DNA of 43,277 nt from a virus. Of this stretch, positions 6,453 through 14,518 are shown in pieces. The DNA lies in IMG/VR virus record IMGVR_UViG_3300020118_000145, positions 1 through 43,277 of that record; one strand, given 5' to 3'. Both the position numbers and the translations under genes were made by a program. Every line of letters begins with the position of its first letter. Position 1 is the first letter of the stretch. The notes beneath the pieces were generated by a model. It made no database searches and was not told the origin of the DNA. It saw only the letters and a list, made by a program, of their open reading frames with translations.

Positions 6453-8156
6453 ATGGAACTGCGCGACTACCAACTCGAAGCCGTCGCTTCCGCGTGGCAG
6501 CATTTATGCTACCAGGCCGGCAGCCCGGTTATCTGTCTCCCGACCGGGAGCGGAAAGAGCCTGGTAGTCGCGCAGCTTGCGAAGGATGCAATTGAACGGT
6601 TCAGCGGTCGCGTTCTCGTGTTGCAGCATCGAAAGGAACTCATCGAGCAAAACGCGGACAAGGTCCGCCGGCTCATGCCGGAACACAACGTCGGCGTCTA
6701 CAGTGCCGGCCTACGCCGGTTCAACACGGACCAAAACGTTATCTGTGCCGGCATCCAAAGCGTTTACAAAAAGGCCGAAGTGTTCGGGCAGCGTCACTTA
6801 GTTTTAATCGACGAAGCACATTTGGTTCCCGCAGCCGGCGAAGGAATGTACCGCACGTTCCTGTCCGACCTCGCACGCTACAACCCCGAGCTAAAGAAAG
6901 TCGGACTGACCGCAACACCGTTCCGCACCGGCGAGGGTTCACTGTGCCGCGCCGACGCGCTCTTTCAGGCAATCTGTTACGACGCACCGATCGTCAAGCT
7001 GATCGACGAAGGCTATCTGTGCCCGGTGACGAACAAACCAGGCGTCACGTCATTCGACACAAGTAAGTTACGCATACGCGGCGGTGAATTCATCGCGTCG
7101 GAAATGACTGGCTTGTTTGATCAGGCCGACGCCGTCGCGACAGCATGTCGCGAAATTGTGGAGCTAACCCGTGACCGACACTCCACTCTGATTTTCTGTG
7201 CTGGTGTGCACCACGCTGAACGTGTTGCGGAAGAAATCGCCGCAATTTCCGGTGAGGTTTGCGGAATCATCACCGGTGACACGTTGCCGATGGAGAGAGC
7301 CGAAACGCTCCGTCGTTTCAAAAACCGAGAACTTCACCGTCTATGCAACGTGGACGTTCTCACGACTGGATTCGACGCGCCGTGTATCGACGCAATCGCC
7401 ATTCTCCGCGCGACAGCGTCGCCGGGATTATTGGCGCAAATCTGTGGCCGCGGTTTCCGTCGCGATCCGTCGAAAACCGACTGTTTAATTCTCGACTTCG
7501 GCGAGAACATTAAACGCCACGGGCCGATCGACGCGCCGAACTTCGGGAAACAGGACAAACAAAAAGGCAGCGGTGCGCCCGGCGACGCCCCGACGAAGCA
7601 GTGCCCGAACTGCGGCGCCGAGGCCGCACTGTCCACGAAGGAATGCGGTTGCGGCTTTGTCTTTCCACGGCAAGAGAAACAGCACGAGCAAAATGCCGAC
7701 AGCGAATCAACGCTACTGCAAGCCGCCGAGCCGCCCACGAAATGGCTCGTGGAAGAGGTGCTGTTCACGCGACACAGCAAACGCAACGCCCCGCCCGACA
7801 CGCCGGACACGCTCCGAGTCACGTATCTGTGCGTTCCACCCGAGGGCGGTGGAAATTTGTCGCGGAAAGAGATCAGCGAGTGGGTTTGTCTTGAGCACGA
7901 GGGGTTCGCCAAGAAAAAGGCGTGTACGTGGTGGCTCGCCCGCAGTCTCGCGCGACCAATACCGAATATCGACGAGGCAATCGACTTTTGGAAGCGTGGA
8001 GCGTGTGCCGCGCCGATCAGCATTCACACGAAACCGGACGGCAAGTTTTTGCGGATCGTCGAGTACGAACTGGACACGCTGCCCGAGACGTGGGCCGAGA
8101 CGGCCGAGGATTTCGATTTTGGGACACCGGCCGACGTTGACGAGGTGCCATTTTGA
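6453..8156 (+). CDS. Superfamily 2 DEAH-type helicase
   Basis: A 567-residue helicase from ATG 6453, with AAGGA 10 nt upstream. The SF2 motifs are in order: LPTGSGKS (motif I, about 29-36), VLQHRKELIEQ (Ia), LIDEAHL (II, DEAH at 120-123), GLTATPFRTG (III), STLIFCAGVHHAE (IV), DVLTTGFDAPCIDAI (V), QICGRGFRRD (VI). Near residue 380 a zinc ribbon follows (CPNCG, then CGCGF). The C-terminal 150 residues are of unknown fold. The family unwinds or translocates on duplex DNA with ATP; phage members often serve replication or recombination. It precedes the HNH/dNTPase cluster and is probably the main duplex translocase of this replicon. Confidence 0.93.
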   Translation: MELRDYQLEAVASAWQHLCYQAGSPVICLPTGSGKSLVVAQLAKDAIERFSGRVLVLQHRKELIEQNADKVRRLMPEHNVGVYSAGLRRFNTDQNVICAGIQSVYKKAEVFGQRHLVLIDEAHLVPAAGEGMYRTFLSDLARYNPELKKVGLTATPFRTGEGSLCRADALFQAICYDAPIVKLIDEGYLCPVTNKPGVTSFDTSKLRIRGGEFIASEMTGLFDQADAVATACREIVELTRDRHSTLIFCAGVHHAERVAEEIAAISGEVCGIITGDTLPMERAETLRRFKNRELHRLCNVDVLTTGFDAPCIDAIAILRATASPGLLAQICGRGFRRDPSKTDCLILDFGENIKRHGPIDAPNFGKQDKQKGSGAPGDAPTKQCPNCGAEAALSTKECGCGFVFPRQEKQHEQNADSESTLLQAAEPPTKWLVEEVLFTRHSKRNAPPDTPDTLRVTYLCVPPEGGGNLSRKEISEWVCLEHEGFAKKKACTWWLARSLARPIPNIDEAIDFWKRGACAAPISIHTKPDGKFLRIVEYELDTLPETWAETAEDFDFGTPADVDEVPF

Positions 8157-8167
8157 AAACCCTGTCA

Positions 8168-8438
8168 ATGAAACCGTCCGCCGTCCGAATGCGTCGCCCA
8201 CCGGCTGAAACGACGTCAGGCACTGATTCAGCAGCTCGGCGGGCAATGCGTCGAATGCGGATCGATGGTGGACCTGGAGTTCGATCACAAGTTTATCCGC
8301 ACGTGGCACAACAGCGATTTTTGGTCAAACGTGAAACTGTCGATTCTCGAACGCGAAGCCGCCCAAGGCAAGCTGCAGTTGCTGTGCGGATTTCACAACA
8401 GGCAGAAAGGAAAACCGGAAGACAATGAACCATTCTGA
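8168..8438 (+). pseudogene. HNH endonuclease with apparent +1 frameshift
   Basis: In the frame open from 8172 to 8438 the translation contains CVECGSMVDLEFDHK and, later, LQLLCGFHNRQKG. That is a CxxC zinc pair, a D-H catalytic segment and a closing C-x-x-H-N, as in HNH nucleases. This frame has no ATG, GTG or TTG before the CxxC. A good start (ATG 8168, 11 nt after the helicase stop) is in another frame and reads MKPSAVRMRR. Shifting by one base in the CCC at about 8197-8199 would join it smoothly to HRLKRRQALIQQLGG. So the gene is frameshifted by mutation, by assembly error, or decoded by frameshifting. Its end overlaps the next gene by 14 bp, as an intact operon gene would. Confidence 0.7.
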
Positions 8439-8814
8439 CAATCCAAAAGATGCAATCGGTGCACGCAAGCCGCCGTTGCACCTGATTCCCGCGTCCGCCG
8501 AAATTGCCGAGGCCGTTGTGATGGCGCTCGGGGCCAAGAAGTATGGGCCGTTCAATTGGCGTAAGGCCAATATCCGCGCGTCAATCTACGTGTCAGCAGC
8601 ACGACGTCACCTTGCCCAGTGGTTCGACGGTGAAGACTTCGACGAGGAAAGTGAAGCGTCTCACATCGCACACGCCCGCGCCTGTCTTGGGATTCTATTC
8701 GACGCAATGGCCACGGGTCACTGGATCGACGATCGACCGCCGAAAGGCGAAGCGTCACGACTCATTAAGGAAAGCACCGAAGACACAGCCGACGCGGACA
8801 CGCAATGCGAATAA
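8425..8814 (+). CDS. dATP/dGTP pyrophosphohydrolase domain protein (DUF5664, MazZ-like)
   Basis: A 129-residue all-helical protein. Conserved runs LHLIPASAEIAEAVVMALGAKKYGPFNW, SAARRHLAQWFDGEDFDEESEASHIAHARACLGIL match DUF5664. The GAKKYG-x-NW and ExSxxxHIAHA segments resemble the metal and nucleotide site of MazG-like pyrophosphohydrolases. In some phages the relative MazZ makes dGMP/dAMP for 2-aminoadenine DNA together with PurZ, but no PurZ is present here, so a general role in shaping the dNTP pool is safer. It overlaps the HNH frame upstream and the metallopeptidase downstream by 10 bp. Confidence 0.8.
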   Translation: MNHSDNPKDAIGARKPPLHLIPASAEIAEAVVMALGAKKYGPFNWRKANIRASIYVSAARRHLAQWFDGEDFDEESEASHIAHARACLGILFDAMATGHWIDDRPPKGEASRLIKESTEDTADADTQCE

Positions 8815-9077
8815 CCATTCTTGGCAAACGCTGGAACCTACGTTTCGTGCCGTGGCGGCGCGGCCGATCGACGTACGGTTATTGCGAGCACCCAGCCGAG
8901 CCAGGGAAGGAGATCGTCATCACGGACGGACACTCAGACCAATTGATGCTCGACACGCTGTTACATGAATTCCTGCACGCCGGCGCTTGGAATCTAAGCG
9001 AAGAAACCGTCGATCAGTGGTCAACGGACGTTTCGCGAATCCTCATTAAACTCGGTTGGACACGAAAGGCGGACTGA
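8805..9077 (+). CDS. Mini zinc metallopeptidase-like protein
   Basis: A 90-residue protein. The central LDTLLHEFLHAGAW (about residues 51-64) contains HEFLH, the HEXXH zinc-binding and catalytic motif, in a predicted helix. The size fits the minimal SprT/ImmA-like metallopeptidases seen in phage early operons. The third zinc ligand is not obvious; E71/E72 in LSEETVDQW is a candidate. Its start overlaps the end of the dNTPase gene and it stops 2 bp before the phosphoesterase, so it is translationally linked. Substrate unknown. Confidence 0.72.
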   Translation: MRITILGKRWNLRFVPWRRGRSTYGYCEHPAEPGKEIVITDGHSDQLMLDTLLHEFLHAGAWNLSEETVDQWSTDVSRILIKLGWTRKAD

Positions 9078-9079
9078 CA

Positions 9080-10102
9080 ATGTCACGTAACGAAACGACG
9101 ATTTCAGGCGAGACGGCGCGAGACTATTGCCAGCGATTCCCGAACACGCCAACGAAGACGCTCGCGCGGAAAGCCTACAAAGAGCAGCCCAAGCTCTGGC
9201 GGACTCTCGAAACGTGCTATAGCGCGATGCGGTTTATCCGTGGTAACTCTGGTAAGAAAAACCGCAAGAACATTTCCGATAAGTCGCTGACACGCAAGAA
9301 CGGCCGCGCCGGCACCGTCGTCGTGCCCACACTACCGAAGGGGATCACGGAGCTGAACGAGTGGCACGCCGAGAAGCTCGACACGAACGGCACGTGGGCG
9401 ATTCTGTCCGACATTCACATTCCATTCCATGATCACACGGCTGTTGAACTCGTGTTGAAGGAAGCGAAACGCCGCGGTGCCGTGGGGATACTACTGAACG
9501 GCGACGTCATGGACGGCCACGCGATCAGCCACTGGCAACGCGACCCGCGGCAACGTGATCACGCCGGGGAAATCAAGAAGGTTCAAGAGTTTTTCGCGTA
9601 TCTGCGCCACCGCTTCCCACACGCCGAGATCGTATTCAAGGAAGGTAATCACGATGAACGGTGGTCACTGTACCTGCAACAGAAAGCGCCCGAGCTACTC
9701 GACTTGGAGTCGATGCAGATCGGGGAACTGACACACGCCGATCGGCACGGAATCCGAATCATCGGGGAAAAGCGGCCGGTGATGCTCGGCAAGCTGTGGG
9801 CTGTGCACGGCCACGAATGGCGCGGCGGGATTTCGTCGCCGGTCAACCCGGCACGCGGGCTGTATCTCAAGACCCGCGTGTCCGCAATCTGCGGACACCT
9901 TCACCAATCGTCGAGCCATTCCGAACGCGACCTTGCCGAGCACGTCGTTACGTGCTGGTCAACGGGCTGTCTGTGCGACACGCACCCATTGTACGCACCG
10001 ATCAACCGGTGGAACCACGGCGCCGCGTTCGTGTCGATCGGTGCGGACGGAGCGTTCGACGTGGATAACGTGCGGATCGTCGCTGGGAAATTGTGGAACT
10101 GA
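9080..10102 (+). CDS. Calcineurin-like metallophosphoesterase
   Basis: A 340-residue enzyme from ATG 9080 (earlier TTG 9056 overlaps the previous gene). The two-metal phosphoesterase motifs are all present: SDIHIPFHD (D-x-H), LNGDVMDGH (GD), EGNHDER (GNHDE), AVHGHEW (GH) and CGHLH (GHxH). An N-terminal 100 residues with an HTH-like region (SGETARDYCQRFPNTPTKTLARKAY) and basic linker precede the catalytic domain. Such phage enzymes act as nucleases, phosphodiesterases or protein phosphatases. With the basic N-terminus, a DNA/RNA phosphoesterase is my first guess. It is followed after 4 bp by the methyltransferase. Confidence 0.87.
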   Translation: MSRNETTISGETARDYCQRFPNTPTKTLARKAYKEQPKLWRTLETCYSAMRFIRGNSGKKNRKNISDKSLTRKNGRAGTVVVPTLPKGITELNEWHAEKLDTNGTWAILSDIHIPFHDHTAVELVLKEAKRRGAVGILLNGDVMDGHAISHWQRDPRQRDHAGEIKKVQEFFAYLRHRFPHAEIVFKEGNHDERWSLYLQQKAPELLDLESMQIGELTHADRHGIRIIGEKRPVMLGKLWAVHGHEWRGGISSPVNPARGLYLKTRVSAICGHLHQSSSHSERDLAEHVVTCWSTGCLCDTHPLYAPINRWNHGAAFVSIGADGAFDVDNVRIVAGKLWN

Positions 10103-10106
10103 CACT

Positions 10107-10823
10107 ATGACATTCGGCTCGCTTTTTTCTGGCGGTGGCGGCCTTGATCTTGGTCTTGAACGTGCCGGCCTGCAATGCGTTTGGCAGGTCGAGAACGATC
10201 CGTTTTGCCAGCGAGTCCTTAAACACCGATTTCCACGAGTCGGTAAACGACATGACGACGTGCACACGTTTCCGCCAGCTGGTGATTGGTTTTGCGACAT
10301 CATTGTTGGCGGTGACCCGTGCCAGGAGAACAGTAATGCCAGACAGTCCACAGGATGCGAACAGCCGAGTCTTGGCGCTGAGTACATCCGCATTCTTGAT
10401 GCGATTCGCCCACCGCGTTTTCTGCGAGAGAACCCGTCCGCGGTCAGGCCCGACGCTCCTTGGCCTTGGTGGCGATTCCGCGCTGCTGCTGAGTCGCTTG
10501 GTTACGTTGTGCTCCCCTTCCGACTCCGATCATGTTGCGTTGGGGCTGATCACAGGCGGGACCGTCTGTTCTTGCTCGGTGAATTACCCAACGCCGTGCA
10601 AACGAGACTACAAGGGAATGTCATCCAAGAGTTGGAGAGAACGGGGGGGGGCGAAGGCATTCGCAACACTCCCCGACAAAATCGGAGGGACGCCTCACCC
10701 CGAGTTTGTCGAGCAGTTGATGGGATTCCCAATTGGGTGGACCGACTGCGAGTCTGCGGAAACGCAGTAGACGTGCACGTCGCCGAAACCATAGGCCGGT
10801 GGATAATCGAATCAGCATGTTAA
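10107..10823 (+). CDS. DNA (cytosine-5) methyltransferase
   Basis: A 238-residue C5 methyltransferase. Motif I is SLFSGGGGLDLGLERAG (residues 5-21, AdoMet binding); motif IV is GGDPCQENSN with the catalytic Cys72; motif VI is RENP (107-110, with the Glu of ENV); motif VIII is DHRRDRLFLLG (148-158); and motif X RLRVCGNAVDVHVAETI lies at the end. It is short, with a small target-recognition region, but looks complete. No matching restriction gene is present, so it is an orphan methylase. It probably protects phage DNA from host restriction. It overlaps the primase gene by 7 bp. Confidence 0.9.
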   Translation: MTFGSLFSGGGGLDLGLERAGLQCVWQVENDPFCQRVLKHRFPRVGKRHDDVHTFPPAGDWFCDIIVGGDPCQENSNARQSTGCEQPSLGAEYIRILDAIRPPRFLRENPSAVRPDAPWPWWRFRAAAESLGYVVLPFRLRSCCVGADHRRDRLFLLGELPNAVQTRLQGNVIQELERTGGGEGIRNTPRQNRRDASPRVCRAVDGIPNWVDRLRVCGNAVDVHVAETIGRWIIESAC

Positions 10824-12988
10824 ACGCCGAAAACATCCCCGCCGAACTCCGCACGCTCCATCAGTGGCTGACGTGGAAGATCGTTACGCGCGATGGCAAG
10901 CCAACGAAAATACCATTCAACGCGGTTTCCGGCGCGTGCGCCAAGTCGAACGACTCGTCGACCTGGACCGATTTCGAGACAGCGCGGCTCGCGGTCGAAA
11001 CGAGTGACCACGACGGCATAGGGTTCGTGTTCGCTGCAGGCGGTGGACTGTTCGGTATTGACCTGGATTGCTGCGTCAGTCCAGACGGTGAAATCGCCCC
11101 GTGGGCCGCGAAGATCGTCGCCGATTTTGCGACCTATGCCGAAGTTTCACCCTCTGGTCACGGTATCAAGCTGTTCGCCCGCGGGAAGATCGACCGCGGC
11201 CGCGCGAAGAAACTACCAGGGCAACCGATCGACGGCCGCGACCCAGGAATTGAGATTTACGGGCAAGGGCGGTACTTCGCTGTCACCGGTCAGAAAATCG
11301 GTAGCGGACTTCTGACGGATTGTCAGGCGCAGATTGACGCGCTGGCCGCCGAACTGTGGCCGGCGAATACGCTGTCAGTGAATACGCGGACGGCGACACC
11401 GATCACGGAGCGCGCGCGCCGCTACCTCGCGACCATGCCGCCGGCCGTCAGCGGTCAAGGCGGTCACAATACGACATTCCGCGTCGCGTGTGTGCTCGTG
11501 CTCGGGTTCAATCTGTCTCCGGAAGACGCCTACGCATTACTCGCCGAGTGGAACGCGACGTGCTTACCACCATGGAGTGAGCGCGAGCTGCAGCACAAGA
11601 TCAACAGCGCGAACGCGAAGGAAGGCGAACGCGGTTGGCTGCTACGCGATAATGGCCGCTACGAAGGGCCGGACGTCGATCTTCGCCGGCTGCTGTCCAG
11701 TTTGAACGGTTCAACGGGGTCATCGCTCGATGATGCACAGCCGGAGGCGAAACGGAGTCCCGTGGAACCCGGAATCCCGGCCGAGTTATTGAACGGCGCT
11801 GGCGGCTTACTCGGTGAAATCGTCGATTTCAATTTACGGACCGCTCACCGCCGTCAGTATGAACTCGCGATGGCAGCGGCGATCACTCTCGTGGCGTCTC
11901 TCATCGCTCGTAAGGTCACTGATGACAGCGGGACACACAGCAATATCTACATCATCGGACTTGGCGCATCAGGTTGCGGGAAAGAACACGCACGTCAGGT
12001 CAATAAGCTATTGCTCTCACTGGTCAGCGGAGATGCTTTTCTTCAGGACGAAATCGCAAGCGGGATAGGACTGTTTAATGCCTTAGTCGAATCACCTGTG
12101 ACACTCTGGCAGCCCGACGAATTTGGACGCGTGCTCGCCACCTTGCAAGGGGAAAAGACGGCACCGCACCTGCAACAAATCATCACTATGATGCTGCGGC
12201 TTTACTCTGGCGCGCGTGATCCTGTTTTTGCAGGGCCGGCGTATGCGGATCGAACTAAAAACGAAAAGGTTTACTGCCCTCATCTCATCGTTTACGGAAC
12301 AACTGTCACCAGGTCGTTTACCGCTGCGCTCAATCGTGAATCTTTATCAGACGGGTTCCTGAATCGCTTACTCGTAATTGAATCGACGAACCCCGACCCC
12401 GAGCTGCAAGAACCTGAGACTTTTGAACCGTCGCAAAAACTCGTCGACGACATTTCTTGGTGGATGAAGTACAGCGGCACAGGGACAGGAAACCTTAACC
12501 CAACTCCGCGCAAGATGATAGCGACTCCTGAGGCTAAAGCGGTATTCCAGTTTGGCAGTGAACTGATCCGACAGCACAGGCGGAATGAGGAACCGCAAGG
12601 GACGCAGATTTGGGGCAGAGCCTACGAAGCGTGTCGCAAGCTGGCGCTGATCCACGCGTGCAGCCTGAACCGCGAAACAACGTCGATCAGTGAGGCTTCG
12701 GCACAGTGGGGGTGCCGGCTGGCGATTCACCTGACGGAACGCGTTCAGTATCTCGCCGCGGAGTACATCGCTGACGGTGAATTTGATGACACCTGCAAGA
12801 AGGTACTTCAGTTTTTGAGAGCCGGCGGAACGAACGGCCGAACGCGTCGAGACGTGAGCCGTGTATTTCGGGGAATGGACAGGCGGGAACTCGACGCCGT
12901 GCTCGGAAAACTCGCAGAGACGGAAGAGGTGCGGTCAGAAACGATCCTTACTGGCGGCCGGCCGAGCATTGTTCTCTGTGCTGTTTGA
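10817..12988 (+). CDS. Primase/replicative ATPase (Prim-Pol-like N-terminus, DUF3987-like C-terminus)
   Basis: A 723-residue replication protein from ATG 10817, overlapping the methylase by 7 bp. Residues 1-170 look like the bifunctional primase-polymerase fold: GIDLD (acidic metal site), SPSGHGIKLFARG and a GRYFAVTG strand. Residues about 200-260 (GHNTTFRVACVLVLGFNLSPEDAYALLAEWN...WSERELQHKINSA) resemble the primase C-terminal helical domain. Near residue 385 GASGCGKEH is a P-loop of the DUF3987-type ATPase, followed by a WQPDEFG acidic segment. Together they suggest a primase-helicase that starts replication. The gene ends at the start of the iteron-rich candidate origin. No separate DNA polymerase is visible. 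Confidence 0.85.
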   Translation: MLNAENIPAELRTLHQWLTWKIVTRDGKPTKIPFNAVSGACAKSNDSSTWTDFETARLAVETSDHDGIGFVFAAGGGLFGIDLDCCVSPDGEIAPWAAKIVADFATYAEVSPSGHGIKLFARGKIDRGRAKKLPGQPIDGRDPGIEIYGQGRYFAVTGQKIGSGLLTDCQAQIDALAAELWPANTLSVNTRTATPITERARRYLATMPPAVSGQGGHNTTFRVACVLVLGFNLSPEDAYALLAEWNATCLPPWSERELQHKINSANAKEGERGWLLRDNGRYEGPDVDLRRLLSSLNGSTGSSLDDAQPEAKRSPVEPGIPAELLNGAGGLLGEIVDFNLRTAHRRQYELAMAAAITLVASLIARKVTDDSGTHSNIYIIGLGASGCGKEHARQVNKLLLSLVSGDAFLQDEIASGIGLFNALVESPVTLWQPDEFGRVLATLQGEKTAPHLQQIITMMLRLYSGARDPVFAGPAYADRTKNEKVYCPHLIVYGTTVTRSFTAALNRESLSDGFLNRLLVIESTNPDPELQEPETFEPSQKLVDDISWWMKYSGTGTGNLNPTPRKMIATPEAKAVFQFGSELIRQHRRNEEPQGTQIWGRAYEACRKLALIHACSLNRETTSISEASAQWGCRLAIHLTERVQYLAAEYIADGEFDDTCKKVLQFLRAGGTNGRTRRDVSRVFRGMDRRELDAVLGKLAETEEVRSETILTGGRPSIVLCAV

Positions 12989-13275
12989 CTTTTGTCACTT
13001 CCGTCCGGCTTTTGTCCTTGCTGTTTGGGACAAAAGTATTCGACGTAAATATCTTAAAAACAAAGACATAAATAACACTTATATATATTTTGTCCTTTAG
13101 TCCTTCTCTGTTTGATGTTTATTCAATTCTTCCACTCAGCCACCCACTAAACTGAGCGGGACAAAAGGTCAAAAGCACTAGAGAGTTATTCATCTATCTT
13201 TTTTTGTGGTGTTTTTAGCAAGTTTTTTTTGTCCCACGAAACAGTCCGGACAAATTGACAAAAGGACAAAAGGCC
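12989..13275. other. Candidate replication origin: AT-rich region with GGACAAAAG iterons
   Basis: A 287-bp gap, much more AT-rich than the genes, directly after the primase. It carries many copies of GACAAAAG or its complement CTTTTGTC: 12989, 13008, 13027, 13088, 13158 (with an adjacent GTCAAAAG), 13223 (a T run ending TTTTGTCCC), 13257 and 13264, in both orientations. Between them lies a run of about 75 bp of A/T-rich DNA (13040-13093). One ACGAAACAGT motif lies at 13237-13246. Iterons in both orientations, a melting region and proximity to the primase fit an origin. The only long frame here (ending at 13100) looks like a shadow. Confidence 0.6.
13237..13246 (+). promoter_or_regulatory. Copy 2 of ACGAAACAGT motif, inside iteron region
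   Basis: ACGAAACAGT directly follows TTTTTTTTGTCCC and precedes CCGGACAAATTGAC, so it is embedded between two iterons of the candidate origin, 31 bp before the ATG at 13277. Confidence 0.4.
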
Positions 13276-13276
13276 A

Positions 13277-13609
13277 ATGGTTCCAACCGTTCACGAACGC
13301 ACAAAAATGCTTATTAACCGCACGTGCGTTGTTTGCCGGCAACGAGTTCCGGACGGTGAAGGTTTGATTTGGTGGAAGCTTCGCTGCATATCGCATCGCG
13401 GAAAATGTGAAGACATCGTTTTCGAGGCGTCGCGAGATCGCAGCCGTTCACGGCTTGGACGCACGAGAACGCGTCATGAGACGCTTCAGATTATCTCCGA
13501 GACGTACAACACCGCGCCAGAACGCACCGTCGCTTCACCAACGCGTTGCGGTGACGCAACACCACTCGGAAGCCATGAACAGGTAACGAACGCACTGTGC
13601 GCAACGTGA
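13277..13609 (+). CDS. Small zinc-finger-like hypothetical protein
   Basis: A 110-residue protein from ATG 13277, with AAAGG and AGG copies (part of the iterons) upstream acting as ribosome site; ATG 13307 is possible. Residues 17-44 hold CVVC, then CISHRGKC, a C-x2-C ... C-x-x-H-x3-C arrangement that could bind zinc. The remainder is Arg/Thr-rich and low in order. I recognise no family. It lies between the origin candidate and the resolvase gene, suggesting a DNA-binding accessory of replication. The C-terminal half has less typical composition, so the true extent is uncertain. Confidence 0.5.
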   Translation: MVPTVHERTKMLINRTCVVCRQRVPDGEGLIWWKLRCISHRGKCEDIVFEASRDRSRSRLGRTRTRHETLQIISETYNTAPERTVASPTRCGDATPLGSHEQVTNALCAT

Positions 13610-13657
13610 GAGCGTCGTGGGTGGGTGGGTGAATGTTTTTAGGTAAAAGGATTCTTG

Positions 13658-14008
13658 ATGACCGCAATCAACATCACGCTGCCGTATCCGCCGAGCGCCA
13701 ACCGCTATTGGCGTCACTTACGTAACGGGCGAACCATCGTCAGTGACGAGGCACGAGTGTACCGCACGACGGCCAATGCACTGTGCCGCATCACTGGTAT
13801 GCGGCCCCTCGATGGTCGCGTGTGCGTGACGTACCACGTGTACCGACCGATCAAGCGTGGTGACTTAATGAACCGCGAGAAGGTACTCAGTGATGCGTTA
13901 CAGGGGGCAGCGTTCGCGGACGATGCACAGATCCATGAGGCCCACTTGTACCTGCACGACGACAAGGCGAATCCACGCGTCGAAGTAACGGTGGATAGCC
14001 TGGATTGA
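13658..14008 (+). CDS. rusA: RusA-family Holliday junction resolvase
   Basis: A 116-residue RusA-like protein; ATG 13658 follows AAAGGA by about 6 nt. The family layout is seen: LPYPPSANRYWRH near the N-terminus, then KRGDLMNREKVLSDALQGAAFADDAQIHEAHLYL. RusA resolves branched DNA with Asp residues in a DxDN...DD set. Here D69, K75 and D88/D89 fit, but the second Asp of DxDN is Met71 (DLMN). That loss could impair catalysis unless another acid substitutes. It closes the early operon, as RusA often does before the lysis/late genes. Confidence 0.85.
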   Translation: MTAINITLPYPPSANRYWRHLRNGRTIVSDEARVYRTTANALCRITGMRPLDGRVCVTYHVYRPIKRGDLMNREKVLSDALQGAAFADDAQIHEAHLYLHDDKANPRVEVTVDSLD

Positions 14009-14256
14009 CGCACGAAAATTAACTAAAAAAACACCTGCCAATATGGCAAAAACTAGGTTCTTTCCGTGTGTCTGCGCGGCGCGGAGTCCCCCGATGCCGC
14101 CATTTTTGTCGCTAAGAGATCGATTTCCGGTCATCAGCAGCATGCGGGGCGGGGAGTGAAAAATAACGTGAAAAATAATAAGACACCGGAAAATAGCGAC
14201 ATGAAAATACGAAACAGTATTTAGTCCATTTATGTTCTTTCGAAAGATTGTGGCAA
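14009..14256. other. Gap between early and late regions; probable late promoter region
   Basis: A 248-bp gap with no supported gene, richer in A/T (especially 14160-14230). It holds the small inverted repeat TGCC-AATAT-GGCA (about 14037-14049) and the third ACGAAACAGT motif at 14209-14218, 39 bp before the first late gene. A TTGACG at about 14004 has no good -10 at the right distance. Because the long late run begins right after, I infer a late promoter here, perhaps read by the phage sigma factor. Confidence 0.5.
14209..14218 (+). promoter_or_regulatory. Copy 3 of ACGAAACAGT motif, before late region
   Basis: The sequence AATACGAAACAGTATTTAG lies 39 bp before the ATG at 14257. TACGAAACAGTA is shared in full with the copies at 1872 and 20661; the outer TAC/GTA are inverted, making it weakly palindromic. 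Confidence 0.45.
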
Positions 14257-14505
14257 ATGTCCAGAATTCTCCCACTTCTCAAAACCTTCGGACCGTCTAT
14301 GATTTCGGTTCTCGCCGCAGCGCTGCCGGCACTGTCCGGTATCGCCGAGAAATACCCGGCGATCAAAGATCGATTCCCGAAATTATTTGCGGCCTTGCCG
14401 GACGTGATTGCACTCGTGCACCTCGTGCAGAATCTCGGGGCCGAGCATCACGACTCGCTACCCGAGGCCGTTGTGGCGCTGGGACAAATCGAATCCGCCC
14501 TGTAG
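14257..14505 (+). CDS. Small hypothetical protein heading the late region
   Basis: An 82-residue protein; ATG 14257, weak AAAG ribosome site. The N-terminal half is hydrophobic and small-residue rich (MISVLAAALPALSGIAEKY); the rest is amphipathic helical with LPDVIALVHLVQNL. It could be a membrane-associated protein, but no full transmembrane segment with flanking charges is clear. It is the first of four tightly packed small genes before the peptidase, so a lysis-related or envelope role is suggested by position only. Confidence 0.6.
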   Translation: MSRILPLLKTFGPSMISVLAAALPALSGIAEKYPAIKDRFPKLFAALPDVIALVHLVQNLGAEHHDSLPEAVVALGQIESAL

Positions 14506-14518
14506 GAGCGCATTCGCG

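Noticed and set aside
8153-8428. Arg-rich 91-codon frame as a gene of its own
   Set aside because: Beyond its first ten codons it is a shadow of the HNH frame, which contains the recognisable CxxC, DH and CxxHN motifs.
8425-8814. Evidence for a Z-genome (2-aminoadenine) phage
   Set aside because: The MazZ-like domain is common in phages; PurZ and a matching DNA polymerase are not seen.
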